DNA of 64,000 nt from positions 1-64,000 of the forward strand of contig CBIHPK010000011.1 of the NCBI GenBank assembly GCA_966211675.1. Direction: 5' to 3'. The position numbers and the translations under genes were made by a program. The DNA is from SCUS01 sp966211675 (lineage in GTDB: Bacteria; Myxococcota_A; Polyangia; Polyangiales; Ga0077539). Below are positions 26,963 to 36,008 of the stretch, piece after piece. Positions within the stretch are counted from its first letter, which is position 1, and each line of letters starts with the position of its first letter. The notes below the pieces were generated by a model. It saw only the letters and a list, made by a program, of their open reading frames with translations. It made no database searches and had not been told where the DNA came from.

Positions 26963-29833
26963 ATGCGCCCACCGCCTGCTGCCCTGGGGCTGCTGCTCTG
27001 CGCGCTCACGGCTCGCGACCGCCCCGGAGAAATCCTCCGCCCGGGCGTGGTCTCCGCGCGCCGGGTGCTGGCGTCGTCCCCGGCGGCGCGCGCTCGCGAG
27101 CCGGGCGGCGCCGTGCGGGGCCGCGTGACCGACGAGTCCGGCCACCCCGTGCGCGGCGCCTCGCTCCGCTGGATCGCGGTTCGAGAGGGCCTCGCGCTGC
27201 CCGTGGTCTCCGTGCAGACCGACGACGCCGGCCGCTTCGAGGTGCAGGACCTGCCGCTCGGATCATGGTGGGTGCAGGCCTCCGCGCCAGGGCGGGCGAG
27301 GGTGGTGCGACCGATCCGGGTGCGCGAGCCGTCGCAGTCCCTGAGCCTCACGCTGGGCCCGTCCGCGTCGATCACCGGCTCCACCTCCGCCCTTCGCGGC
27401 ACGCTCCGCAGCCCCCTCGGCTCGGTGCTCCTTCGCGCCACCCGCGAGGGAACCACCGCGGCGGAGGACCCCGGCGTGGCCACCCGCAGCGACGCGCAGG
27501 GTCGCTTCCGCCTCGACGGGCTCTCCCCCGGGACCTGGCGCATCGAGCTCGCCGCCGACGGCTTCGAGACCCTCCAGCGCATCGGCGTCGCCGCACCCAC
27601 GACCGAGCTCTCGCTGACGCTGCGCGCCCTGGCGACGCTCTCGCTCACCGTCCTCGACGGCGCGGGCCAACCCGCCGCGGGCGCAGCCGTCGTGGTCTCC
27701 GGCTCGGGCATCTGGCCTCCCCGCTCGATGACTGCGAACGCCCTCGGCGCCGTCACGCTCTCTTCGCTGCCCGGCGGCGTGTACGAGGTGCGCGCGACCC
27801 GCGGCACCGCCGTCGCCGAGCCCGTGGCGCCGCTCTGGATCGAGCCCGGAGAGTCGCGCGCGGTCACCGCGGTGCTGGGCGAGGGGAGGACGCTCGCGGG
27901 CCTGGTGACCGACGCGTCGAGCGGTCGTCCCCTCGTCGGCGCCCGGGTCGCGCTCACTGAAGACGGCATCTCCACGGCGCCCCGAGCGAGCTCCACCGCC
28001 GACGACGGGCGCTTCGGCTTCGAGGGACTGTTGCCTCGCACGCACACGCTCTGGGTGCGGCTCCCGGGCTACGCGCCGATCGAGGCGATGCCGGTGGTCC
28101 CTGGCGGCGAGGCGCTCGCGGTGCGCCTCGACCCGGCCGCCTCCATCGACGGGACCGTGATCGATGCGCGCGGACGGGCGGTGGCCAACGCGCAGGTCGA
28201 GGTCGTCGTCCGGGATCTCGACAACCGCCCCCGCTGGGTCACCGCCGCCGCCACGAGCTTCCAGGACGCGCTCTTCAACGCGCAGTCCGGCCGCACTCCG
28301 GCCCTGCTCCCTCGCGGTGACCTCGGCGTCCTCGCGGGGCGCGTGCCGATCGTCCCGGTGATCCCCGGGGCCTTCGCCGACACGGTGGAGTCCGCTGGAT
28401 TCCGCACCGACGCCGCGGGGCATTTCCACGTCACCGACCTCCCCCCGGGGACCGCCATCGTGAGCGTCTCGCACCCGGGATATGCCCGCGCGGTGAGCGA
28501 CCCGCTGGTCCTCGTCGCCTCTCGCTCGACGGCGAGGGAGATCGTCTTGCACCCGGGCGGATCGATTCATGGTCGCGCGGTGAACGACCGGCGACTGCCG
28601 ATCGCGGGCGTCGAGATCGAGCTGCGCAGCCCCTCCGACCCGATGCCTCAGCGAGCGCTCACCACGCTCGACGGGACCTTCCATTTCGTCGGCATCTACG
28701 GCCCCGCGTCGCTCACGGCGTGGACCAGCGGGAGGGTGGTCGCTCGCGCCGAGGCTCGCGTCGACGACGGCGCGTCCATCCCGCTCGAGCTCGTGCTCGC
28801 CGGGTCGCTCCGTCAGGTCGAGGGCCGCGTGGTCGACGACCGCGGCTTCCCCGTCGGCGGGGCGATGGTCACCGTCGCCTCCCTCGACCCCGGCTCGGCC
28901 GGCGCTGGAACCGGCAGCGCCGCCCAGGACGGCACCTTCGCGGTCTCGGTGGGCGGTCGCGGCGGCGTCTCCGTCGCGGTGCGCCATCCGGAGTTCGCGC
29001 CGCGGGAGATCCGCCTTTCGCAGGTCTCGCAGCCCCTGCGCGTCGAGCTCGCCCGGGGCGTCTCCCTGCGCGCCGCGGTCCGCGACGACGGCTGCGCGAC
29101 GGAGGCGCCCCGCGGCGGCATCGAGAGCGCCTGCGGACCCGTGACCTTCGCTCTGCGCGACACCCGCGACCTCGCGATCGACCACCTCTGCGAGGGCCGC
29201 GCGACGCTCCGCCTCTCGGCGACGGGCTGCGTCCCCGTCGAGCGGGAGATGCGCCTCACGGGCGCCTCGCTCGACCTCGGAGCGATCGAGCTTCGCGCGG
29301 GCGGGGCCGTGAGCGGCGAGGTCCTCGACGAGCGCGGCGACCCGGTCGAGGGCGCCTCGGTGCGGGTGTCCGCCGCGACGCCCGGCGACGAGATCCCCCC
29401 GGCGATCACCGACCGGAGCGGCCGCTTCGTGCTGCCGACGGTCCCCGAGGGGACCCGCTCCCTCGTCGCCGAGCGCCGCGGCCGCGAGCGCTCCGACCCT
29501 CAAGACGTGCGGGTGCTCCGAGGGACCGAGGTGCGCGGCGTCCGTCTTCGCCTCTCGACGCAGCCCGGAGCGCCGTCGACGCCTGCCGCCACGATCGAGC
29601 TCGCCCGGGTGCCGGGCGGCTTCCTCGTCGGTCGCGTGCCCGCCGACTCGGCGGAGGCGCGCGCCGGCATCCAGACCGGCGACGTGATCGCGTCGATCGA
29701 CGGCCGCGAGCCTCGCGACGCCGCGGACGCCATCGCGCGCCTTCAGGGCGTGAGCGGCTCGGTGGTGATCGTGGATGTGGAGCGGGACGGGCAGCGGCGC
29801 GTGGTGCGCCTGTCAGCCATCGAGCGAAGGTAG
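26963..29833 (+). CDS. Secreted carboxypeptidase-regulatory-like repeat protein with C-terminal PDZ domain
   Basis: A 956-residue exported protein (signal around PPPAALGLLLCALTARD). It contains about nine carboxypeptidase regulatory-like (transthyretin-type) beta domains, each with the pattern GRVTDESGHPVRGA followed by DAGRFEVQDLPLGSW: for example near residues 40, 145, 310, 380, 540, 610 and 770. The last 85 residues are a PDZ domain (GGFLVGRVPADSAEARAGIQTGDVIASIDG). Such proteins are usually periplasmic or surface scaffolds that bind peptides. GTG at 26942 is an alternative start. It overlaps the convergent 72-residue gene by 21 bases. Confidence 0.82.
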   Translation: MRPPPAALGLLLCALTARDRPGEILRPGVVSARRVLASSPAARAREPGGAVRGRVTDESGHPVRGASLRWIAVREGLALPVVSVQTDDAGRFEVQDLPLGSWWVQASAPGRARVVRPIRVREPSQSLSLTLGPSASITGSTSALRGTLRSPLGSVLLRATREGTTAAEDPGVATRSDAQGRFRLDGLSPGTWRIELAADGFETLQRIGVAAPTTELSLTLRALATLSLTVLDGAGQPAAGAAVVVSGSGIWPPRSMTANALGAVTLSSLPGGVYEVRATRGTAVAEPVAPLWIEPGESRAVTAVLGEGRTLAGLVTDASSGRPLVGARVALTEDGISTAPRASSTADDGRFGFEGLLPRTHTLWVRLPGYAPIEAMPVVPGGEALAVRLDPAASIDGTVIDARGRAVANAQVEVVVRDLDNRPRWVTAAATSFQDALFNAQSGRTPALLPRGDLGVLAGRVPIVPVIPGAFADTVESAGFRTDAAGHFHVTDLPPGTAIVSVSHPGYARAVSDPLVLVASRSTAREIVLHPGGSIHGRAVNDRRLPIAGVEIELRSPSDPMPQRALTTLDGTFHFVGIYGPASLTAWTSGRVVARAEARVDDGASIPLELVLAGSLRQVEGRVVDDRGFPVGGAMVTVASLDPGSAGAGTGSAAQDGTFAVSVGGRGGVSVAVRHPEFAPREIRLSQVSQPLRVELARGVSLRAAVRDDGCATEAPRGGIESACGPVTFALRDTRDLAIDHLCEGRATLRLSATGCVPVEREMRLTGASLDLGAIELRAGGAVSGEVLDERGDPVEGASVRVSAATPGDEIPPAITDRSGRFVLPTVPEGTRSLVAERRGRERSDPQDVRVLRGTEVRGVRLRLSTQPGAPSTPAATIELARVPGGFLVGRVPADSAEARAGIQTGDVIASIDGREPRDAADAIARLQGVSGSVVIVDVERDGQRRVVRLSAIERR

Positions 29834-30031
29834 CGGCGTCGGGTCATCGAGCTCGGTGATCTCCGGGCCGTCGTCCCAGGGCATCACCTCCGCCATCGCG
29901 GGCGGGCGGAGACAATACCTGGGCTGGTATTCCTCGAGCCGGATAACGCGCTGCCGCACGCGCCGAACGCCCCCCGTGGTCTGTACCTGCAGCCGTCGGA
30001 TCGTGTGGGACCGAAACGCGCCATCCAGCAT
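29813..30031 (-). CDS. Small hypothetical protein
   Basis: A 72-residue protein with a strong AGGGAGG ribosome site 6 bases before the ATG. The first half is basic (VRRVRQRVIRLEE) and the second acidic (MPWDDGPEITELDDP). No membrane segment, no known family. It follows rlmB on the same strand by about 100 bases and overlaps the end of the convergent PDZ gene. It faintly resembles the protein at 6012-6323. Confidence 0.6.
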   Translation of the reverse strand: MLDGAFRSHTIRRLQVQTTGGVRRVRQRVIRLEEYQPRYCLRPPAMAEVMPWDDGPEITELDDPTPLPSLDG

Positions 30032-30133
30032 ATGGACCTCCCTTGCGGGGGGTCTTCGCGGCGGGCGCTCCGGGCGTTTCCGGGGCTCCGAACTTTCTTT
30101 GGGAAATCCCCCCGGCCGTGGCGCTGGTGGGGG

Positions 30134-30886
30134 TTACAGAGAGGCGGCGAGCGAGCGCTGGCGGGTGAGCTCATAGAGCGTGATGGCCGCCGCGACGGAC
30201 GCGTTGAGCGACGCGATGGGCCCGGACATCGGGATCTTCGCGAGCACGTCGCAGCGCTCGCGAACGAGGCGTCGCAGGCCGCGCCCCTCGCTCCCGACCA
30301 CCAGGACGCACGGCACCGTGAGGTCCGTGGCCGCGAGCGTGGCGGACCCTTCGGCGTCGAGCCCGACCGTCCACAGCCCTCGCTCGCGGGCCGCGTCGAG
30401 GGCGCGCGAGAGGTTGGTCACGCGCGCGATGGTGGCGTGCTCGGTGGCGCCCGCGCTCGCTCGCACCACCGTCGGGGTCACCGGGGAGGCGCGGTCCTTC
30501 ATGGTGACGATGCCCGTCGCCCCGAAGGCCACGGCCGATCGCACGATGGCGCCGAAGTTGTGCGGGTCCGTGACCTCGTCGAGCGCCACGATGAACCCGG
30601 CCGGACCGAGCGCCACGGTCCGATCGAGCAGCTCGTCGAAGCTCGCGTACGCGAAGTCCTCACCCGAGAGTCCGATGACCCCCTGGTGGCGATCGCCTTC
30701 GGCGAGGGCGTTGAGCTCGTCCATCGGCTTGAGCTCGATCGAGACGCCGCGGTTCTTCGCGTCGTTGACGACGTCGCGCAGGGCTCCGCGAGCGCCCTCC
30801 TCGTGCACGTAGATGACCGCGATGGACTGGGCGTGGGCGGCGAGGGCTTCCTTCACCGCCCGCACCCCGAGCAGGACTCGGCGCAT
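30134..30886 (-). CDS. rlmB: SpoU-family 23S rRNA (guanosine-2'-O-)-methyltransferase
   Basis: A 250-residue knotted (SPOUT) methyltransferase using S-adenosylmethionine. An N-terminal substrate-binding domain (LLGVRAVKEAL) is followed by the three SpoU motifs: DPHNFGAIVRSA, VVGSEGRGLRR and IPMSGPIASLNASVAAAI. The length and N-terminal domain fit RlmB, which methylates G2251 of 23S rRNA. Its ATG overlaps the stop of the coiled-coil protein gene by 1 base (TGATG). Confidence 0.9.
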   Translation of the reverse strand: MRRVLLGVRAVKEALAAHAQSIAVIYVHEEGARGALRDVVNDAKNRGVSIELKPMDELNALAEGDRHQGVIGLSGEDFAYASFDELLDRTVALGPAGFIVALDEVTDPHNFGAIVRSAVAFGATGIVTMKDRASPVTPTVVRASAGATEHATIARVTNLSRALDAARERGLWTVGLDAEGSATLAATDLTVPCVLVVGSEGRGLRRLVRERCDVLAKIPMSGPIASLNASVAAAITLYELTRQRSLAASL

Positions 30887-31671
30887 CAGAGGCCGAGATC
30901 GCCCAGATCCGGCTCGCTCGAGCCGCCGCCCCCGGTGCCACCGGGCCGCGCCGGTCGCCGCGCGCCGCCGCCCGACGAATGGGGCCGCGAGGCCGCCGCC
31001 GCCGGACGCCCGCCGCTGGGAGCCGTCGCCGCCGCGAGGGCCGCCGCGTTCTGCGACGCGAGCAGCGCCGCCGCCGCCTGCCTCTGCCGCTCGGCCTCGG
31101 CCTCCGCCACGCGCCGCCGCGCGTCCTCCGCCGCCCGCTCGGCGACGACCCGGCGCTCCTCGGAGTCACGCCGCGCGATCTCCGCGCGACGAGCCTCCTC
31201 CGCGCGGGCCTCCTGCTGCGGCTTCACGACGCCGAAGAACACCCCCGCTCCCACCACGGCCAGCAGCAGGAACACCCCGCCGGCGACCGCGCCCGGGTTC
31301 ACGCCCTTCTTCTTCTGCGACTCGATGACGGCGAGCTTCTGCTCCTGCTCCATTCGCAGCTGCATCTCGCGCTCGCGCTGCTTCGACTCCGCCTCCAGGC
31401 GGATGCGCAGCTCGCTCTCCTCGCGCTCGCGCCGGGTGCGCTCCTCGGTCTCACGCCGCTGGCGCTCGTCCGCCGCGCGGGCCTCCTCCGCCGCGCGCAC
31501 CTTCGCCAGCCGCTCGTCCTCCTCGCGTCGGCGGGCGTCCTCGAGCCTCATCCGCTCGCCCTCTTCGGCGCGGCGCTTCTCGTCCTCCTCCTGCTTGATG
31601 CGATCCTCTTCGATCTCCATCAGGCTCCGGAGCGAGAACATCACGGAGTCTTCCTTCTGCTGCTGGCTCAT
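30886..31671 (-). CDS. Coiled-coil protein with single membrane segment
   Basis: A 261-residue protein. Residues 15-120 are a long Glu/Arg/Lys coiled coil. A single hydrophobic segment (VAGGVFLLLAVVGAGVFFGVV) follows near residues 128-148. A second Ala/Glu/Arg helix and a Gly/Pro-rich tail ending DLGDLGL complete it. The layout suggests a cytoplasmic coil and a periplasmic helix, or the reverse. A start at 31701 is also possible. It lies between mlaD and rlmB and is not a known Mla subunit. Function unknown. Confidence 0.7.
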   Translation of the reverse strand: MSQQQKEDSVMFSLRSLMEIEEDRIKQEEDEKRRAEEGERMRLEDARRREEDERLAKVRAAEEARAADERQRRETEERTRREREESELRIRLEAESKQREREMQLRMEQEQKLAVIESQKKKGVNPGAVAGGVFLLLAVVGAGVFFGVVKPQQEARAEEARRAEIARRDSEERRVVAERAAEDARRRVAEAEAERQRQAAAALLASQNAAALAAATAPSGGRPAAAASRPHSSGGGARRPARPGGTGGGGSSEPDLGDLGL

Positions 31672-31748
31672 CGCTCGGTTCTCCTCAGCGCTCTCGCGCA
31701 ACGGTTGCCATCGTCGTCGGTCCCCAGGCTTATGGCACCGGGGGAATA

Positions 31749-31765
31749 TTCCTGCAAGGCAGGAA
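31749..31765. terminator. Hairpin in mlaD/coiled-coil gap
   Basis: TTCCTGC-AAG-GCAGGAA is a perfect 7-bp stem with a 3-base loop, followed on the minus strand by ATATTCC. Together with the next hairpin it may separate the mla genes from the downstream genes. Confidence 0.4.
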
Positions 31766-31795
31766 CAGCCCGAACCCTTCTGATTGGTGCCTCTC

Positions 31796-31811
31796 GCCCT
31801 GAAAGCAGGGC
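31796..31811. terminator. Hairpin directly after mlaD
   Basis: GCCCTG-AAAG-CAGGGC, a perfect 6-bp stem, begins 6 bases past the mlaD stop on the minus strand. Terminator or attenuator by position; no U-run. Confidence 0.45.
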
Positions 31812-31816
31812 CTCGC

Positions 31817-32833
31817 TCACTCCCGCCAGAAGAACTTCCAGGGGTTGTGCTTGAGGTCCCGGATCATCTCCTGGAGGTCGTCGTAGATCTCCTCGTCCAT
31901 GAGCAGCGCCCCGACGGTCCCCTGTCCGGCGCGCACCCGCGTGCTCACCGCCTGCACGTCGGTCATCACGGTGTTGGCCCGCTCGCTGAGCGTCCTAACC
32001 TCGCGCAGCGTGCGCTGCAGGTCCTGGATCTGCGGGTCGCCGACGCCCTGGGCGATGTGGTCGAGCCTCGCCATCAGCGCCCTCGCGTCGCGGGACAAGG
32101 GCGGCGCCTCGCGGTCGATGGTCGCGAGGATCGACTCCGCGTGCTGGATGATCCGCCGCGCCTGCGCGCCGTCGACATACCGGTCGCGGGCGGCGTTCAC
32201 GAGCCCGTCGGTGTCACGGATCGCGCGGTCGGCGTTCTCGAGGATGCTGTCGACGCGGCCGGTGTTGCGATGGAGCACGTCGCGCGAGTCGTGGAGGATG
32301 CCCGAGAGGTCATCGACCATCCCCCCGATCTGCTGACGGTTGGAGTGCAGCGCGGTGACCGTGTCGTCGAGGAGCGTGTACGCGCGGGCCAGGAAGAGGT
32401 CGATGCGTGGCGGGTCGATGCCCGTTACCGGGTGCGAAAGGTCGAGCGGTGACTGCGCCGCGCTGCCCGGCTCGATGGCGAGAAACTGCTCTCCCAGCAC
32501 GCCCTGGGTGGTCACATAGAACGCCGCGTCGGAGTGCAGCTCACGGCGGTACCGCTCGTCGACCTCGATGTGCACCCGCACGAGCGCTCTGCGGCCGGTG
32601 ACCGGGTCTACCGGGGGGAAGGGCTCCAGCCGGTCGACCTGACCCACCTTCACGCCGGCGATCTTCACCGGCGCCCCGCCCTGAAGGCCCCCGGGGTTGT
32701 TGAAGTCCACGGCGACGGGGAAGCGCTTGCCGAGGTGCACGCCCCCCATCACCAGCACCAGCGCCACCAGGAGGCCTGCGGCGACGAGCACCAGCAGCCC
32801 AACCTTCACCTCGATCGATCGCGCAGCGGCCAT
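31817..32833 (-). CDS. mlaD: MCE domain protein, MlaD-like lipid-transport subunit
   Basis: A 338-residue protein with an N-terminal membrane anchor (VGLLVLVAAGLLVALVLVMGG) and one MCE domain (residues 35-120: VAVDFNNPGGLQGGAPVKIAGVKVGQVDRL, then VTTQGVLGEQFLAIEPG). A long helical tail of about 200 residues follows, as in longer MCE proteins that form needle-like tunnels. MCE rings carry phospholipids between inner and outer membranes. It is the only MCE gene of the operon, and no MlaC or MlaA gene is adjacent. Last of the five mla genes. Confidence 0.92.
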   Translation of the reverse strand: MAAARSIEVKVGLLVLVAAGLLVALVLVMGGVHLGKRFPVAVDFNNPGGLQGGAPVKIAGVKVGQVDRLEPFPPVDPVTGRRALVRVHIEVDERYRRELHSDAAFYVTTQGVLGEQFLAIEPGSAAQSPLDLSHPVTGIDPPRIDLFLARAYTLLDDTVTALHSNRQQIGGMVDDLSGILHDSRDVLHRNTGRVDSILENADRAIRDTDGLVNAARDRYVDGAQARRIIQHAESILATIDREAPPLSRDARALMARLDHIAQGVGDPQIQDLQRTLREVRTLSERANTVMTDVQAVSTRVRAGQGTVGALLMDEEIYDDLQEMIRDLKHNPWKFFWRE

Positions 32834-32872
32834 CAGCGTTGGGCCCGGAGACTATCGTTGAATGGCATCGCC

Positions 32873-33616
32873 CTACACCTCCATCGGACCTTCCGCGATG
32901 CCGCGGGTGAACTGCTGCACGATCGCGTCGTCGCTGGCGCGAAACTCTTCCGGCGTGCCGACCTTCCGCAGCTTTCCTTTGTAGAGGAAGGCGATGCGGT
33001 CGGCGATGCTGAAGATGGACGCGAGGTCGTGCGACACCACGACGCTGGTGACCCCGAGCTTGTCGGACAGCTCTCGGATGAGCCGGTCGACGCGCCGGGC
33101 GCTCACCGGGTCGAGCGAGGTGGTGGGCTCGTCGAAGAGCACGTAGCGCGGGTCGACGGTGAGGGCCCGCGCGATGGCCACGCGCTTGCGCATCCCGTCG
33201 CCGAGCTCGGCGGGGTAGCGGTCGCCGTAGGCGTGCATGTGCACGACCTCGAGCCGCCGCCGCGCCTCCGAGAGCGCCTCCTTCATCGAGAGCCCGCGGT
33301 GCTTGCGCAGCGGCAGCGCGACGTTCTCCGCGCAGGTCATCGAGTCGAAGAGCGTCGAGTGCTGGAACACCATCGCGCACACCCGGCGCACCTCGTAGAG
33401 GGCCGCCGTGTCGAGCCGCGAGACGTCCCGGCCGTCGAGGAAGATCTCGCCCGAGTCGGGCTTGAGCAGCCCGATCAGGTGCTTGATGAGCACGCTCTTG
33501 CCCGCCCCCGAGGCGCCGATGAGGAAGAACACCTCGCCCTTCGGGATCACCAGGTCGACCCCGTCGAGCACCACCTTCGGGCCGAAGCTCTTCCGGATGC
33601 CGCGGAACTCGATCAC
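32873..33616 (-). CDS. mlaF: MlaF-like ATPase with degenerate signature motif (MlaF1)
   Basis: A 247-residue ABC ATPase starting at GTG. Walker A is GASGAGKS, the Q-loop is VFQHSTLFDSMT, Walker B is VLFDEPTTSLDP and the H-loop His is present (VVVSHD). The signature, normally LSGG, reads AELGDGMRKR, with the Ser and one Gly lost. The C-terminal tail is the MlaF type (VQQFTRGIAEGPMEV). The start overlaps mlaE1 by 4 bases. See the second ATPase at 35218-35952, which has the opposite defect. Confidence 0.92.
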   Translation of the reverse strand: MIEFRGIRKSFGPKVVLDGVDLVIPKGEVFFLIGASGAGKSVLIKHLIGLLKPDSGEIFLDGRDVSRLDTAALYEVRRVCAMVFQHSTLFDSMTCAENVALPLRKHRGLSMKEALSEARRRLEVVHMHAYGDRYPAELGDGMRKRVAIARALTVDPRYVLFDEPTTSLDPVSARRVDRLIRELSDKLGVTSVVVSHDLASIFSIADRIAFLYKGKLRKVGTPEEFRASDDAIVQQFTRGIAEGPMEV

Positions 33617-34413
33617 ACGAACACCACGAAGCCCGCGCCGGAGATCACCAGGTCGAGCATGATCACCGCGAGCGAGCTGTTGACCACCGCGCTGGTGGTG
33701 GCCGATCCGACCCCCTCGCTGCCGCCCCGCGTGGTGAGCCCGCACCACCCCGACACGATCGGGATGGCCGCTCCGTAGGCGACGCACTTGGCAAGTCCCG
33801 TGATGAGGTCGCCACGGTCGAGGAGCGAGAAGTTGACGTACGTGAGCGGCTGCACGTCGAAGACGAACCACGCCGTCGCGCCGCCCGCCGCGAAGCTCAC
33901 CAGGCCCGAGAACATCACCAGCGCCGCGGTCATGATCATCGAGGCGATGAAGCGCGGCACCACCAGGTGGTCCACCGGGTCGACGCCGCACATGCGCAGC
34001 GCGTCCACCTGCTCGGTCACCACCATGCTGCCGATCTCCGCGGCGATGCCCGCGCCCACGCGCGTGGCCAGCATCATGGCCGCGATGGTGGGCCCGAGGT
34101 CGCGCACCAGCAGCTCCAGGAAGGTCGCGCCGAGCAGCGTGAGGTCGGGCACCACCCGCAGCAGCTGCAGCCCGCTCTGGAACACCAGGATCATCCCGAT
34201 GAAGCCCATCGTCACCGAGAGGAAGAAGGCCGAGCGGTAGCCCACCTCGTAGCACTGGCGCGCCACCTCGCCGGGCTCGCGTCGGCCCCTCGCGGTCCAG
34301 TAGATCGTGCGCAGGAAGACCCCTTGGAGCTCGCGCGCGTCCGCGAACACCTGCCGCGCGGCGGCCTCCACGGGCCCATGCGGGCGGTCCATCGGGTCGG
34401 GCTCAGCGCTCAT
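33613..34413 (-). CDS. mlaE: MlaE-like permease (MlaE1)
   Basis: A 266-residue membrane permease of the MCE-type ABC family, with five or so hydrophobic helices and the conserved MlaE text LVRDLGPTIAAMMLATRVGAGIAAEIGSM and VTEQVDALRMCGVDP. The Glu-rich EIGSM loop is the ATPase-coupling region of the family. It overlaps both neighbours by 4 bases, so mlaE2-mlaE1-mlaF1 are translationally coupled. A pair with MlaE2 is proposed. Confidence 0.93.
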   Translation of the reverse strand: MSAEPDPMDRPHGPVEAAARQVFADARELQGVFLRTIYWTARGRREPGEVARQCYEVGYRSAFFLSVTMGFIGMILVFQSGLQLLRVVPDLTLLGATFLELLVRDLGPTIAAMMLATRVGAGIAAEIGSMVVTEQVDALRMCGVDPVDHLVVPRFIASMIMTAALVMFSGLVSFAAGGATAWFVFDVQPLTYVNFSLLDRGDLITGLAKCVAYGAAIPIVSGWCGLTTRGGSEGVGSATTSAVVNSSLAVIMLDLVISGAGFVVFV

Positions 34414-35192
34414 TGCAGCACATACGTCGCGAGGTAATCGCACACGAAGATCCCGGTCGCGCTCGCCACGACCGAGGCGTTGACGGCGCGGCCGACGCCT
34501 GGCGCCCCGCCGCTCACGGAGAGCCCGTAGTGGCTGCTGGCGAGCGCGATCACCACGCCGAAGAGGGCGCTCTTGATCAGGCCCGTCGCCAGGTCCCAGA
34601 CGCGGATCGCGTCGAGCAGGCCGTTCCAGAAGGTCGCGGTGCTCACGCCCAGCAGGCCCTCGCCCATGAAGGCCGCGCCCAGGAGCGCGAGCACGTCGCC
34701 GTAGACCGTGAGCACGAAGAGCATCACGACCATCGAGAGCACCCGCGGGAGGATCAGGTACGAGAGCGGGTCGATCGCCAGGGTCTCCAGGGCGTCGATC
34801 TGCTCGGTGACCGTCATCGTCGCGAGCTCGGCGGTGTTGTTGGCCCCGACCCTCCCGGAGAACATCAGCGCGATCAGGATCGGCCCCACCTCCCGCAGCG
34901 TCGCGAAGCCGGCGCCCCACCCGAGCAGCCCCTCGGCGCCGAAGCGGCGGATGAGCACCCCCGCCTGGATCACCATGATCCCGCCGGTGAAGAGCGCCGT
35001 GACGCCGACGATGGGGAGCGAGCGCACGCCCATCCGGTGGAGGTTTCGCCAGAGCTCCGGCCCGTCGAGCTGCGGGGGCACCATCCGGCGGGCGAGCCGC
35101 CCGGCGAGCACCGCCGCCCCGCCGACGTCCGTCGCCAGGGCGAGCACCGCGCGCCCGGTCTGCGCGGATAGGCCTTCTTCCTCGGTCGCCAT
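34410..35192 (-). CDS. mlaE: MlaE-like permease (MlaE2)
   Basis: A 260-residue second permease, clearly diverged from MlaE1 but keeping the family core: LREVGPILIALMFSGRVGANNTAELATM and VTEQIDALETLAIDP. In the coupling loop EIGSM of MlaE1 is replaced by ELATM. Two different permeases in one overlapping set argue for a heterodimeric membrane core. It starts 26 bases after mlaF2. Confidence 0.93.
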   Translation of the reverse strand: MATEEEGLSAQTGRAVLALATDVGGAAVLAGRLARRMVPPQLDGPELWRNLHRMGVRSLPIVGVTALFTGGIMVIQAGVLIRRFGAEGLLGWGAGFATLREVGPILIALMFSGRVGANNTAELATMTVTEQIDALETLAIDPLSYLILPRVLSMVVMLFVLTVYGDVLALLGAAFMGEGLLGVSTATFWNGLLDAIRVWDLATGLIKSALFGVVIALASSHYGLSVSGGAPGVGRAVNASVVASATGIFVCDYLATYVLQ

Positions 35193-35217
35193 CTCAGCCT
35201 GTTCTGCGCCCCGGAGC

Positions 35218-35952
35218 CTACAACGGCCCGTCGACCTCGCCGTGCACGAACTGCTTTACCACCGGGTGTAAAGATCCCTGCGCCTCCGCGGTGGTGCCGT
35301 CGAAGATCAGCGCCCCGTCCAGCATCATCCCCACGCGGTCGGTCACCGTGAGCAGCCGGTCGATGTCGCTCGACACCATCACCACCGTCGCCCCGGCCTC
35401 CTGCTGCTCGCGGCGCAGCAGGTCGAAGATCTTCTGAGATGTCACCGGGTCGAGGCCCGCCGCGGGCTCGTCGTAGAGCACCACGTCCGCGCGCGTCACC
35501 GTCGCCCTCGCCACCCCGACGCGCTTCTTCTGGCCCCCCGAGAGACCCCCCGGGAGCCGCTGCTCGAAGCCCGGCAGCGAGACCGCGCGCAGCCGGTCGG
35601 CCACCCGCTCGGCGATCTCCGCCTCGTCCGTGACCCCTCGGCGCCGCAGAGGGAACGCGATGTTCTCGGCCACCGTCAGGTGGTCGAAGAGGGCGTTGTT
35701 CTGGAAGAGCATCCCGATGCGGTTTCGCACCGCCTGGAGCGCCACCTCGTCGAGTCTCTCGATGGCCTCGCCGAGGATCCGCACCGAGCCCCGCTCCGGA
35801 TGCAGCAGCCCCGCGAGGCACTTGAGCAGCACGCTCTTCCCCGACGCCCCGGGACCGATCAGGCCGTAGAGGCAACCGGGCGGCACCCGCAGGGTCACGT
35901 CGCGCAGCACCGGCGTCGCGAAGCGCTTCCACACATTCGTCACCTCGATCAT
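35218..35952 (-). CDS. mlaF: MlaF-like ATPase lacking the H-loop histidine (MlaF2)
   Basis: A 244-residue ABC ATPase, first gene of the mla operon. Walker A is GPGASGKS, the signature is canonical LSGGQKKR, and Walker B is VVLYDEPAAGLDP. Where the H-loop His should follow, the text is VVMVSSDIDR, so Ser replaces His. This complements MlaF1, which keeps the His but has a broken signature. The C-terminus (VVKQFVHGEVDGPL) is MlaF-like. Divergent from the Cys-rich lipoprotein at 36009. Confidence 0.92.
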   Translation of the reverse strand: MIEVTNVWKRFATPVLRDVTLRVPPGCLYGLIGPGASGKSVLLKCLAGLLHPERGSVRILGEAIERLDEVALQAVRNRIGMLFQNNALFDHLTVAENIAFPLRRRGVTDEAEIAERVADRLRAVSLPGFEQRLPGGLSGGQKKRVGVARATVTRADVVLYDEPAAGLDPVTSQKIFDLLRREQQEAGATVVMVSSDIDRLLTVTDRVGMMLDGALIFDGTTAEAQGSLHPVVKQFVHGEVDGPL

Positions 35953-36008
35953 CGCGCGAACGATCCCACGCCGGGGCCCGCCGGTGTACCCTACCGGTCC
36001 GTTCCCCT

